From contig SLQK01000020.1 in the NCBI GenBank assembly GCA_007131525.1, positions 1 through 20,455 of the forward strand: a stretch of 20,455 nucleotides of DNA. The letters run 5' to 3'. This stretch comes from Nitriliruptoraceae bacterium. GTDB taxonomy: Bacteria; Actinomycetota; Nitriliruptoria; Nitriliruptorales; Nitriliruptoraceae. Under the pieces are notes generated by a model. It was given only the letters and a program-made list of their open reading frames with translations, was not told the DNA's origin and did no database searches. Position numbers and translations under genes: made by a program. Below, in pieces: positions 1-6,890 of the stretch (its first letter is position 1; every line of letters begins with the position of its first letter).

Positions 1-396
1 GGCGATCGCATCGCCGTCGAGCTGCAGGGCTACCGCATCAGCCCTGACCGGATCGTGGTGCCCGCCGAGGAGACGGTCACCCTGGAGCTGACCAACGGCA
101 GCGTCTACACGCACAACCTGGCGATCGGTCGGGACCCGGTCGTGGAGGGCGGCAAGATCGTCGGGTTCGGTGAGGATCTGCTGGGCGCGAGCCAGGTCGG
201 CGCCACCCCCTCGCATGCGCTCGTCCGACCCGTCGACCCCGCGGTGCCGACCACGATCAGCGTGGCACCGGGGACGACGGTCGAGGTCCAGCTCGTGGTC
301 CCACGCGACCTGATCGGGACCTGGGAGTTCGGGTGCTTCCAGGGGACGGGCTGCGAGGCCAGGGTGGGGGTCTCGACCACCGTCGTCGTCGAGTAG
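1..396 (+). CDS. Cupredoxin-fold domain protein, 3' part (5' end outside window)
   Basis: The frame is open from base 1 and ends at TAG 394-396, giving 131 residues of the C-terminal part. The pattern is that of a cupredoxin: a beta-strand-rich segment, a first potential copper ligand His38 in YTHNLAIG, a strand rich in Val/Pro before it (DRIVVPAEETVTLELTN), and a C-terminal WEFGCFQGTGC loop where the Cys-x-x-x-x-His-x-x-x-x-Met ligands normally lie. Here Cys112 is present, but the His position reads Cys118 and the Met position reads Val (VGV). A complete type 1 copper site is therefore doubtful. A signal peptide or upstream domain would lie outside the window. The gene lies 252 bp before hypF, with a hairpin in between, so it is probably a separate transcription unit. 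The fold call is fairly secure; the function is unknown. Confidence 0.7.
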   Translation, partial: GDRIAVELQGYRISPDRIVVPAEETVTLELTNGSVYTHNLAIGRDPVVEGGKIVGFGEDLLGASQVGATPSHALVRPVDPAVPTTISVAPGTTVEVQLVVPRDLIGTWEFGCFQGTGCEARVGVSTTVVVE

Positions 397-416
397 CCCT
401 GTCCACCCTCGCGCGA

Positions 417-450
417 GCCCCGATCGAGCCCTTCGACGGTCGATCGGGGC
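417..450 (+). terminator. Hairpin, candidate terminator of the cupredoxin gene
   Basis: Perfect 11-bp inverted repeat: GCCCCGATCGA at 417-427 and TCGATCGGGGC at 440-450 around a 12-nt loop. It starts 20 nt after the cupredoxin stop. There is no T-run after it, which is common for terminators in high-GC actinobacteria. Confidence 0.55.
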
Positions 451-535
451 CTTGGAGGGGCGGGAGCAGACCCGTCGGGTAAGGCCGTTGGGAACCTGAG
501 CCAGGGCCGTCGGGCCTTGCGGGGGCACCGGTGGA

Positions 536-553
536 GCGCGAGACTGCTCGCGC
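536..553 (+). promoter_or_regulatory. Short hairpin in the hypF upstream region
   Basis: GCGCGAG (536-542) and CTCGCGC (547-553) form a perfect 7-bp stem with a 4-nt loop. It lies about 95 nt upstream of the preferred hypF start, between the cupredoxin hairpin and hypF. It could be part of the hyp leader or an operator. I see no convincing -35/-10 pair in 451-648. Confidence 0.3.
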
Positions 554-563
554 AGCCGCCCGC

Positions 564-583
564 ACCGGCTGAGACCGGCTGAG
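564..583 (+). repeat. Tandem 10-bp direct repeat upstream of hypF
   Basis: ACCGGCTGAG occurs twice head to tail (564-573 and 574-583), 65 nt before the preferred hypF start. It could be a paired regulator site or chance in GC-rich DNA. Confidence 0.35.
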
Positions 584-648
584 CCCGACCGGTGGCATGG
601 TCCCAGCTCGCACGGAGCGGTGCCGGGTGGGTCGGGATCGGAGCCAGG

Positions 649-3114
649 ATGTCGGTGACGCGGACCCGGATCGGGGTGCGGGTCACCGGTGTGGTCCAGG
701 GCGTCGGCTTCCGGCCGTTCATCCACCGTTTGGCCAACGAGCTCGGCCTGGACGGCCACGTCGGCAACGACGCCGCCGGCGTGTTCATCGAGGTGGAGGG
801 ATCGGGCGTCGGCGTCGACGCCTTCCTCGACCGGGTGCGCGACGAGGCGCCTCCGTTGGCCCGGGTGGCGGAGGTGACGGTCACCTCCCGGACACCCGCC
901 GGCGGGCAGGACCGGGACGGCGGCTTCCGGATCGTCGCGAGCCCTCCCGGCGGCCCGGTCGCCACCCTGGTGCCGCCCGATGTGGCGATCTGCACCGACT
1001 GTCGTCGGGAGCTGTTCGACCCGACCGACCGCCGCCACCGCCACCCCTTCACGACCTGCACCAACTGCGGCCCGCGGTTCACGATCACCCGGTCCCTGCC
1101 CTACGACCGCCCCATGACCACCATGGCCGACTTCCCCATGTGTCCCGCCTGCGAGGTCGAGTACCACGATCCGGGTGACCGCCGGTTCCACGCGCAGCCG
1201 ATCGCCTGCCCCGACTGCGGCCCCACCCTGCGCTTCGAGCCGGCGGGTCGACCAGCCGACGGACGCGGACAGCGGTGCGTCCGGGGCACGGAGCCGGCGC
1301 TGAGGGCCGCGCATCGCGTGCTGGCCGAGGGCGGCACCATCGCGGTCAAGGGCGTCGGCGGGTTCCACCTCGCCTGCGATGCGACCTCGGCAGCGGCGGT
1401 GGCACGGCTGCGCGCCCGCAAGCAGCGCCCCGATCGGCCCTTCGCCGTCATGGTGGCCGACGTCGAGGGTGCTCACGAGATCGCCGACCTCGGTGACGCC
1501 GAGCTCGCGGCGCTGACCTCTCCGCAGCGGCCCGTGGTGCTCGCCCGACGCCGGGCAGCCACCGTCCACCTCGGTGTCGGGGGAGTGGGCCGACCGGACC
1601 GACGCGGGCCGAGCGTCGCTGGGGAGGTCGCTCCCGGTAACCCCTGGCTCGGGGTCATGCTGCCCTCCTCCCCGCTGCACGAGCTCCTGCTCGCCGCCGG
1701 GCCGGACGCGGCGGTCAGCGTGCCGCCGGTGCTCGTGATGACCAGCGGCAACATCGCCGGCGAACCCATCTGCTACGACGACGACGATGCCCGCCTCCGC
1801 CTCGCGCCGCTGGTCGACGGCTTCCTCACCCACGATCGACCGATCCACGTCCCCTGTGACGACGGCGTCGTGCGCGTCATGGACGGCGAGGTGGTCCCGA
1901 TCCGGCGCTCCCGCGGGGACGCCCCACTGCCCCTGACGCTGCCGGCCGACGCACCCCCGACGCTGGCCGTCGGTGCGGAGCTGAAGAACACCGTCGGTGT
2001 CGCGGCTGGCCAGCAGGCCTGGCTCAGCCAGCACATCGGCGACCTCGGAGCCCTGGAGACCCTGCAGGCCTTCGAGCGCGCCACCGAGCAGCTCACCGCC
2101 TTCTTCCAGATCCGCCCGAGCTACATCGCGGTGGATCCTCACCCCGGCTACGCCACCCACGCGTGGGCACGACGCCACCACCGGGACCGGCTGGAGGCGG
2201 TGCAGCACCACCACGCGCACGCCGCTGCGCTGCTCGCGGAGCATGCGCTCCCACCCGACCAGCCGGTGCTGGTGGCCGCCTTCGACGGCACCGGGTACGG
2301 CGAGGACCGCACGGTGTGGGGCGGTGAGCTGCTGCTGAGCGATCAGGCCGCCTCCAGCCGCGTCGCCCATCTCCGCACCGTGCCGCTGCCCGGCGGTGAC
2401 TCGGCGGTGACCAACCCGGCCCGCATGGCGCTCGCGCACCTGTGGGCGGCGGCCCTGCCCTGGGACGAGCGGCTGCCCTGCGTCGCAGCGCTCACCGACA
2501 CCGAGCGCCGGCTGCTGCGTCACCAGCTCGAGCAGGACCTCGCCTGCGTGCCCACCTCGTCGGCGGGCCGGTTGTTCGATGCGGTCAGCGCGCTCCTCGG
2601 CGTGCGGCAGGCGATCAGCTACGAGGGCCAGGCCGCCATCGAGCTGGAGTGGCTCGCCGACGCCTTCACCAGGGAGGGCAACGCGGACGACCGTGCACCG
2701 AGGTACCGCTTCGGCAGCCGCACCGACGGTGACCTCTGGCAGCTCGACCCGGGGCCGGTGCTGGCGGCCCTGGTCGACGACCTGCTGGCGGGGGCCGATC
2801 GTCGGGCACTGGCCGCTGGGTTCCACCTCGCCGTCGCCGGCGCGATCCTCGACGTGGCCGACCGGGTGGCAGCCGACGGTGGACCGCGTACCGTTGGCCT
2901 GACCGGCGGGGTGTTCCAGAACGCTTGGCTGACGACCCGCACCCGCGCACGACTGGAGGCGGCCGGCTGCCGCGTCCTGACCCACCGGCGGGTCCCCCCC
3001 AACGACGGGGGCCTGGCCTACGGCCAGCTCGCCGCGGTGGCGGCCCGGCTCGCCCGCCGCGCTGCCCCCGACGACGACCGCACCGCACGCGAGCACCAAC
3101 CACGGAAGGGATGA
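649..3114 (+). CDS. hypF: Carbamoyltransferase HypF, [NiFe]-hydrogenase maturation
   Basis: HypF makes the cyano ligand precursor: it uses carbamoyl phosphate and ATP to form carbamoyl-adenylate and carbamoylates the C-terminal Cys of HypE. The protein has 821 residues, a little over the usual ~750. Domains in order: acylphosphatase (VTGVVQGVGFRPF, residues ~12-24); two zinc-finger-like Cys clusters (CTDC...CTNC and CPAC...CPDC); a YrdC-like domain (KGVGGFHLACDA, KQRPDRPFAVM); and a Kae1-like C-terminal domain with the metal-binding HHHAH segment, FDGTGYGED and TGGVFQN. The frame also allows a GTG at 592. ATG 649 is preferred because GGAG at 640-643 lies 5 nt upstream and the acylphosphatase domain then begins at the usual distance. 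The stop TGA (3112-3114) abuts the hypC start region, so it is the first gene of the hypFCDE operon. Confidence 0.95.
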   Translation: MSVTRTRIGVRVTGVVQGVGFRPFIHRLANELGLDGHVGNDAAGVFIEVEGSGVGVDAFLDRVRDEAPPLARVAEVTVTSRTPAGGQDRDGGFRIVASPPGGPVATLVPPDVAICTDCRRELFDPTDRRHRHPFTTCTNCGPRFTITRSLPYDRPMTTMADFPMCPACEVEYHDPGDRRFHAQPIACPDCGPTLRFEPAGRPADGRGQRCVRGTEPALRAAHRVLAEGGTIAVKGVGGFHLACDATSAAAVARLRARKQRPDRPFAVMVADVEGAHEIADLGDAELAALTSPQRPVVLARRRAATVHLGVGGVGRPDRRGPSVAGEVAPGNPWLGVMLPSSPLHELLLAAGPDAAVSVPPVLVMTSGNIAGEPICYDDDDARLRLAPLVDGFLTHDRPIHVPCDDGVVRVMDGEVVPIRRSRGDAPLPLTLPADAPPTLAVGAELKNTVGVAAGQQAWLSQHIGDLGALETLQAFERATEQLTAFFQIRPSYIAVDPHPGYATHAWARRHHRDRLEAVQHHHAHAAALLAEHALPPDQPVLVAAFDGTGYGEDRTVWGGELLLSDQAASSRVAHLRTVPLPGGDSAVTNPARMALAHLWAAALPWDERLPCVAALTDTERRLLRHQLEQDLACVPTSSAGRLFDAVSALLGVRQAISYEGQAAIELEWLADAFTREGNADDRAPRYRFGSRTDGDLWQLDPGPVLAALVDDLLAGADRRALAAGFHLAVAGAILDVADRVAADGGPRTVGLTGGVFQNAWLTTRTRARLEAAGCRVLTHRRVPPNDGGLAYGQLAAVAARLARRAAPDDDRTAREHQPRKG

Positions 3115-3116
3115 CG

Positions 3117-3410
3117 ATGTGCCTCGGGGTTCCCGGACGGATCGAGGAGATCCGCGACGAGCAGGGCACGCCGATGGCGTCGGTCGACTTCGGCGGGATC
3201 CGCAAGGACGTCTGCCTGGCCTACCTGCCCGAGGCGGAGATCGGCGACTACACCCTGGTGCACGTCGGTTTCGCGATCACCCGCATCGACGAGGCATCGG
3301 CGCTGGAGACCCTGGAGCTGATCCGGTCGATCGGCAACCTCGCCGAGGAGCTCGGTGAGGAACCCGCCGACCTGGCCGGCGGCGCCGCGGCGGGGGGAGG
3401 TGGCACGTGA
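3117..3410 (+). CDS. hypC: Hydrogenase assembly chaperone HypC/HupF
   Basis: HypC carries the Fe(CN)2CO unit together with HypD and delivers it to the apo large subunit. The protein has 97 residues and begins MCLGVPGRI, the family signature in which Cys2 is the essential ligand exposed after Met removal. This dictates ATG 3117. The in-frame ATG 3111 would bury the Cys and sits directly on the GGAAGGG Shine-Dalgarno (3104-3110), while 3117 is 6 nt from it. The body matches the small OB-like barrel (VDFGGIRKDVCLAYLPEAEIGDYTLVHVGFAI), with a Gly/Ala-rich tail. Its TGA overlaps the hypD GTG, so the two are translationally coupled. Confidence 0.95.
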   Translation: MCLGVPGRIEEIRDEQGTPMASVDFGGIRKDVCLAYLPEAEIGDYTLVHVGFAITRIDEASALETLELIRSIGNLAEELGEEPADLAGGAAAGGGGT

Positions 3411-4516
3411 AGTACCTGGACGAGTTCCACGACCCCGAGCTCGCCGCACGCCAGTTCGAGGACATCGAGCGCATCGTCACCCGCCCCTGGGCGCTGATGG
3501 AGGTGTGCGGCGGGCAGACCCACTCGATCGTGCGCCACGGCATCGACCAGCTGCTACCCGGGCAGGTCCGCCTGATCCACGGGCCCGGGTGCCCGGTGTG
3601 TGTCACGCCGCTGGAGACCATCGACAAGGCGCTGGCGATCGCCGCCCGCGACGACACGATCTTCTGCTCCTTCGGTGACATGCTGCGGGTCCCCGGCAGC
3701 CACCACGATCTGTTCCAGATCCGCTCGAACGGGGGTGACGTGCGGGTGGTGTACTCACCGCTGGACGCCGTGCGGATCGCCACCGAGCACCCCGACAAGC
3801 AGGTGGTGTTCTTCGGCATCGGGTTCGAGACCACCGCGCCGGCCAACGCCATGACGGTGCTGGAGGCTGAGCGCCGTGGGCTCACCAACTTCTCCATGCT
3901 GGTCAGCCACGTGCTGGTGCCCCCGGCGATCGCCGCGATCGCGTCCTCGCCGGACACCCAGGTCAACGCCTACCTCGCCGCCGGGCACGTCAACACCGTC
4001 ATGGGGACCGCCGAGTACGAGCCGCTGGTGGAACGCTTCCAGGTCCCGATCGTGGTCACCGGCTTCGAGCCCCTCGACGTGCTCGAGGGCATCCGACTGG
4101 CGCTGCTGCAGCTGGAGGAGGGCCGCGCCGAGGTGGAGAACGCCTACCCCCGGGCGGTCAGGCCCGAGGGCAACCCCGCCGCCAAGGCGGTCCTCGCCGA
4201 GGTGTTCGAGGTGTGCGATCGGGCGTGGCGCGGCATCGGGGTCATCCCGGCCAGCGGCTGGCGTCTGTCGGAGCGCTACCGCGGGTTCGACGCCGAGACG
4301 CGCTTCGAGGTGACCGACCTGACCGTGCAGGAGTCCCCGCTGTGCCGCTCGGGCGAGGTGCTGCAGGGGCTGATCAAGCCCAACGAGTGCGAGCAGTTCG
4401 GGATCACCTGCACCCCGCGCAAGCCGCTCGGCGCCACGATGGTGTCCTCCGAGGGCGCCTGCGCGGCCTACTACCAGTACCGCCGGCTGGCGCTGCAGGA
4501 AGAGGTGCGGGCGTGA
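3407..4516 (+). CDS. hypD: Hydrogenase formation protein HypD (Fe-S scaffold)
   Basis: HypD is the 4Fe-4S scaffold on which the Fe(CN)2CO group is assembled with HypC and HypE. The protein has 369 residues, the normal family size. Visible signatures: Cys34 in MEVCGGQTHSI, Cys62 and Cys65 in IHGPGCPVCVTP, a GIGFETTAPA segment, and C-terminal cysteines (SPLCRSGEVLQG, CEQFGITCTPRKPLGATMVSSEGACAAYY) that bind the 4Fe-4S cluster. The start is GTG 3407, overlapping the hypC stop (GTGA). Its own TGA overlaps the hypE GTG in the same way. No key residue appears to be missing. Confidence 0.96.
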   Translation: MKYLDEFHDPELAARQFEDIERIVTRPWALMEVCGGQTHSIVRHGIDQLLPGQVRLIHGPGCPVCVTPLETIDKALAIAARDDTIFCSFGDMLRVPGSHHDLFQIRSNGGDVRVVYSPLDAVRIATEHPDKQVVFFGIGFETTAPANAMTVLEAERRGLTNFSMLVSHVLVPPAIAAIASSPDTQVNAYLAAGHVNTVMGTAEYEPLVERFQVPIVVTGFEPLDVLEGIRLALLQLEEGRAEVENAYPRAVRPEGNPAAKAVLAEVFEVCDRAWRGIGVIPASGWRLSERYRGFDAETRFEVTDLTVQESPLCRSGEVLQGLIKPNECEQFGITCTPRKPLGATMVSSEGACAAYYQYRRLALQEEVRA

Positions 4517-5601
4517 GCGACGGGGCCGAGGTGGTCACCAGCGTGCCCGCGGCCGCGTGGACCTGCCCGCTCCCGCTGCGCGATCACGATCGCATCGTCA
4601 CCGGCCACGGCGGCGGGGGGCGACTGTCCGCGGAGTTGATCGAGCACCTCTTCCGTCCCGCCTTCGGCGGCGAGGTGGACGATCCCGTCCATGACTCGGT
4701 GGTGCTCCCGGTGCCGACCGGTGGGGCGCGGCTGGCCTTCTCCACCGACGCCTACGTGGTGACACCGGTGATCTTCCCCGGCGGCAGCATCGGCGATCTC
4801 GCCGTCAACGGCACGGTCAACGACATCGCCATGTCCGGTGCGATCCCGCTGGTGCTGTCGGCGGCCTTCGTCCTCGAGGAGGGCCTCGAGCTCGCCACCC
4901 TGGGGCGCATCGCCGAGGACATGGGTCGCGCCGCCGCGGCGGCGGAGGTCCGCCTGGTCACCGGTGACACCAAGGTCGTCGAGGCGCGTGACCGTGGCGG
5001 GCTGACGATCACCACCGCCGGGTACGGCGTGATCCCCGACGGGGTGGAGCTCGGACCGGCGCGGGTCCGGCCCGGGGACCAGGTGCTGCTGAGCGGGCCG
5101 ATCGGTGAGCACGGCATGGCGATCATGAGCCTGCGGGAGGGGTTGGAGTTCGAGTCCGAGCTGCGGACCGACTCCGCACCCCTGGCGGGGCTGGTCCAGG
5201 CCATGCTGGCCGCGGCCCCGGGTGGCGGCGTCCGTGCGCTCAGGGATGCGACCCGTGGTGGGTTCGCCGCCGTGCTGTGCGAGCTGGCGGAGGCCGGCGG
5301 GACCGGGATCGAGTACGTGGAACGCGACGTCCCCGTCCCACCCGACGTCGCGGCGGCCTGCGGCTTCCTCGGTCTCGATCCGACCCACGTGGCCAACGAG
5401 GGCAAGCTGGTCGCGGTCGTCGCGCCAGAGGTCGCCGAGGAGGTCCTCGAGGCGATGCGCAGCCACCCCCAGGGGCGCGACGCCGTCCGGGTCGGTGAGG
5501 TGGTGGACGACCACCACGGCATCGTGGTGGCGCGCACCGGCATCGGCGCGCGGCGGGTCGTCGACCTGCCGCTCGGCGAACAGCTCCCGAGGATCTGCTG
5601 A
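4513..5601 (+). CDS. hypE: Hydrogenase maturation protein HypE
   Basis: HypE dehydrates the thiocarboxamide on its C-terminal Cys to a thiocyanate in an ATP-dependent reaction and passes CN to HypC-HypD. The protein has 362 residues with the AIR-synthase/PurM-like fold: GHGGGGRLSAELIEHLF near the N-terminus, FSTDAYVVTPVIFPGGSIGDLAVNGTVNDIAMSGA (ATP and dimer region, given here as the family pattern), VTGDTKVVE, and LRDATRGG. It ends in the diagnostic PRIC, with Cys362 last, so the carbamoyl acceptor is intact. The start GTG 4513 overlaps the hypD stop, and the stop TGA (5599-5601) overlaps the ATG of the downstream hydrolase. Confidence 0.96.
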   Translation: MSDGAEVVTSVPAAAWTCPLPLRDHDRIVTGHGGGGRLSAELIEHLFRPAFGGEVDDPVHDSVVLPVPTGGARLAFSTDAYVVTPVIFPGGSIGDLAVNGTVNDIAMSGAIPLVLSAAFVLEEGLELATLGRIAEDMGRAAAAAEVRLVTGDTKVVEARDRGGLTITTAGYGVIPDGVELGPARVRPGDQVLLSGPIGEHGMAIMSLREGLEFESELRTDSAPLAGLVQAMLAAAPGGGVRALRDATRGGFAAVLCELAEAGGTGIEYVERDVPVPPDVAAACGFLGLDPTHVANEGKLVAVVAPEVAEEVLEAMRSHPQGRDAVRVGEVVDDHHGIVVARTGIGARRVVDLPLGEQLPRIC

Positions 5602-6398
5602 TGGCCGGGACCACGGCGAACGGCCCCGCGCCGGGTCGCGGTCGGTCGCGTCGACGGGGCTGGTGGTGGGCGCTGACGGCCGTGCTCGTGCTCCCGATCG
5701 TCGCGTTCGTGGTCTGGGCCAGCCTGGCTGCTCCCGCGGAGCCGGGACCGCTCGAGCTGGCGTTGGCGGACCCGGCCGTCGAGGTCACCCAGGGGCCGGT
5801 GGTGGAGCTGCGCCCCGTCGGCGGCGAGCCCACCCGGGCGGTGGTGTTCTATCCGGGGGCACGGGTCCACCGGGACGCCTACATCGCGACCTGGGCCCCC
5901 ATCGTGGCCGAGACCGACACGCTCGTGCTCATCCCCCGGATGCCGCTCAACCTGGCCATCTTCGGCCGCAACCGGGCCGCGACGCTGATCGGGGACACGC
6001 CCGGGATCGAGACCTGGTGGGTCGGTGGGCACTCGCTCGGCGGGGCGATGGCGGCCTCCTTCGTCGGCGGCCAGGCCGAGGGCGCGGTCGACGGGCTGGT
6101 GCTGTGGGCCGCCTACGCCACCGAGGGCGCCGGGCTCGCCACGCGTGATGACCTCGAGGTCCTGTCGGTGTCCGGATCGCGTGACGGGCTGTCGACCCCG
6201 ACCGACATCGCGGAGCGCCGCCCCCTGCTGCCGGCGGACGCGATCCTCACCGAGATCGAGGGGATGAACCACGCGCAGTTCGGCCGCTACGGCCCCCAGC
6301 GAGGTGATCTGGAGCCGACGATCGACGACGCGGCCGCGCAGTCAGCTCTCACCGAGGCGCACGTCCCCGTGCTCCTCGGCGTCGACGGCGACCTCTAG
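5601..6398 (+). CDS. Membrane-anchored alpha/beta hydrolase coupled to hypE
   Basis: The protein has 265 residues. A basic N-terminus (RGRSRRRG) is followed by one hydrophobic helix at ~21-44 (a signal anchor or uncleaved signal). The catalytic domain would then face outside. The domain resembles the alpha/beta-hydrolase_5 family: nucleophile elbow GGHSLGGAM with Ser145, candidate acid Asp195 (SGSRDGLSTP) and His224 (EGMNHAQFG). The ATG overlaps the hypE TGA as TGATG, so it is the last gene of the hyp operon and likely coupled in translation. Its last 57 bp overlap the 3' end of the endopeptidase gene on the other strand. The substrate is unknown. A role in hydrogenase biology is suggested only by position; it may simply be a co-transcribed esterase. 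Confidence 0.85.
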   Translation: MAGTTANGPAPGRGRSRRRGWWWALTAVLVLPIVAFVVWASLAAPAEPGPLELALADPAVEVTQGPVVELRPVGGEPTRAVVFYPGARVHRDAYIATWAPIVAETDTLVLIPRMPLNLAIFGRNRAATLIGDTPGIETWWVGGHSLGGAMAASFVGGQAEGAVDGLVLWAAYATEGAGLATRDDLEVLSVSGSRDGLSTPTDIAERRPLLPADAILTEIEGMNHAQFGRYGPQRGDLEPTIDDAAAQSALTEAHVPVLLGVDGDL

Positions 6399-6890
6399 GT
6401 CCACGATCCGGACCGCCACCTGGAGCGCATCGTTCGCCTCGGGGTCAGCGATCTCCCGGGTGAGGGCCGCAGCGACCATCGCAGCGGCGTGACGGACCGG
6501 ACGGCAGGGCGGGTGGCCCACCTCGAAGCAGGTCCCCTCGATGCCGATGATGGTCAGGTCGCGCGGGAGTCGGTCGAGGGCCGCTGCCAGGTGCAGGGTG
6601 GTCGCCACACCCAGGTCGTGGGTGCCGCCACCGGTGGCGGGCAGGTGGTCGAGCAGCCGCTGACCGGACCACCGGTGGACGGTCCCGGGGCGTCGCCCGG
6701 TGTGGACCGTGTCGACCAGCACCACGCGCTCGGCGGTGTCCCAGAGCGGATCGGTCAGGATGGCGCTCGGATCACCGGTGACGACCCTGGCCACGACCCC
6801 GTCGGTGTCCTCCAGCGCCCGGGCGACCATCGCCCCGGCCGCGTCGTCGCCGCGGTCGGGGTGGCCGACGCCGAGCACCAGGGTGGTCAT
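6342..6890 (-). CDS. Hydrogenase maturation endopeptidase (HyaD/HybD/HycI family)
   Basis: The protein has 182 residues. These proteases remove the C-terminal peptide of the large subunit after nickel is inserted. By comparison with HybD, the nickel-sensing ligands would be Asp16 in GVGHPDRGDDAAG, Asp60 in VVLVDTVHTG and His91 in GTHDLG; all three are visible. A second Cys/His-bearing segment, GTCFEVGHPPC, follows. The ATG (6888-6890 on the minus strand) overlaps the hydA stop, so protease and substrate are translationally coupled. Its target here should be HydA, which carries a 9-residue extension after DPCxxCxxH. The C-terminal ~18 residues are encoded on the strand opposite the hydrolase 3' end. 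Confidence 0.92.
   Translation of the reverse strand: MTTLVLGVGHPDRGDDAAGAMVARALEDTDGVVARVVTGDPSAILTDPLWDTAERVVLVDTVHTGRRPGTVHRWSGQRLLDHLPATGGGTHDLGVATTLHLAAALDRLPRDLTIIGIEGTCFEVGHPPCRPVRHAAAMVAAALTREIADPEANDALQVAVRIVDLEVAVDAEEHGDVRLGES

Noticed and set aside
4752..6272. Long open frame on the minus strand opposite hypE and the hydrolase, and a similar 444-codon plus-strand frame opposite hydA (6917-8251)
   Set aside because: These are typical antisense frames in high-GC DNA. The translations are rich in Arg, Pro, His and Gly with no domain pattern, and the opposite strand carries clear conserved enzymes.
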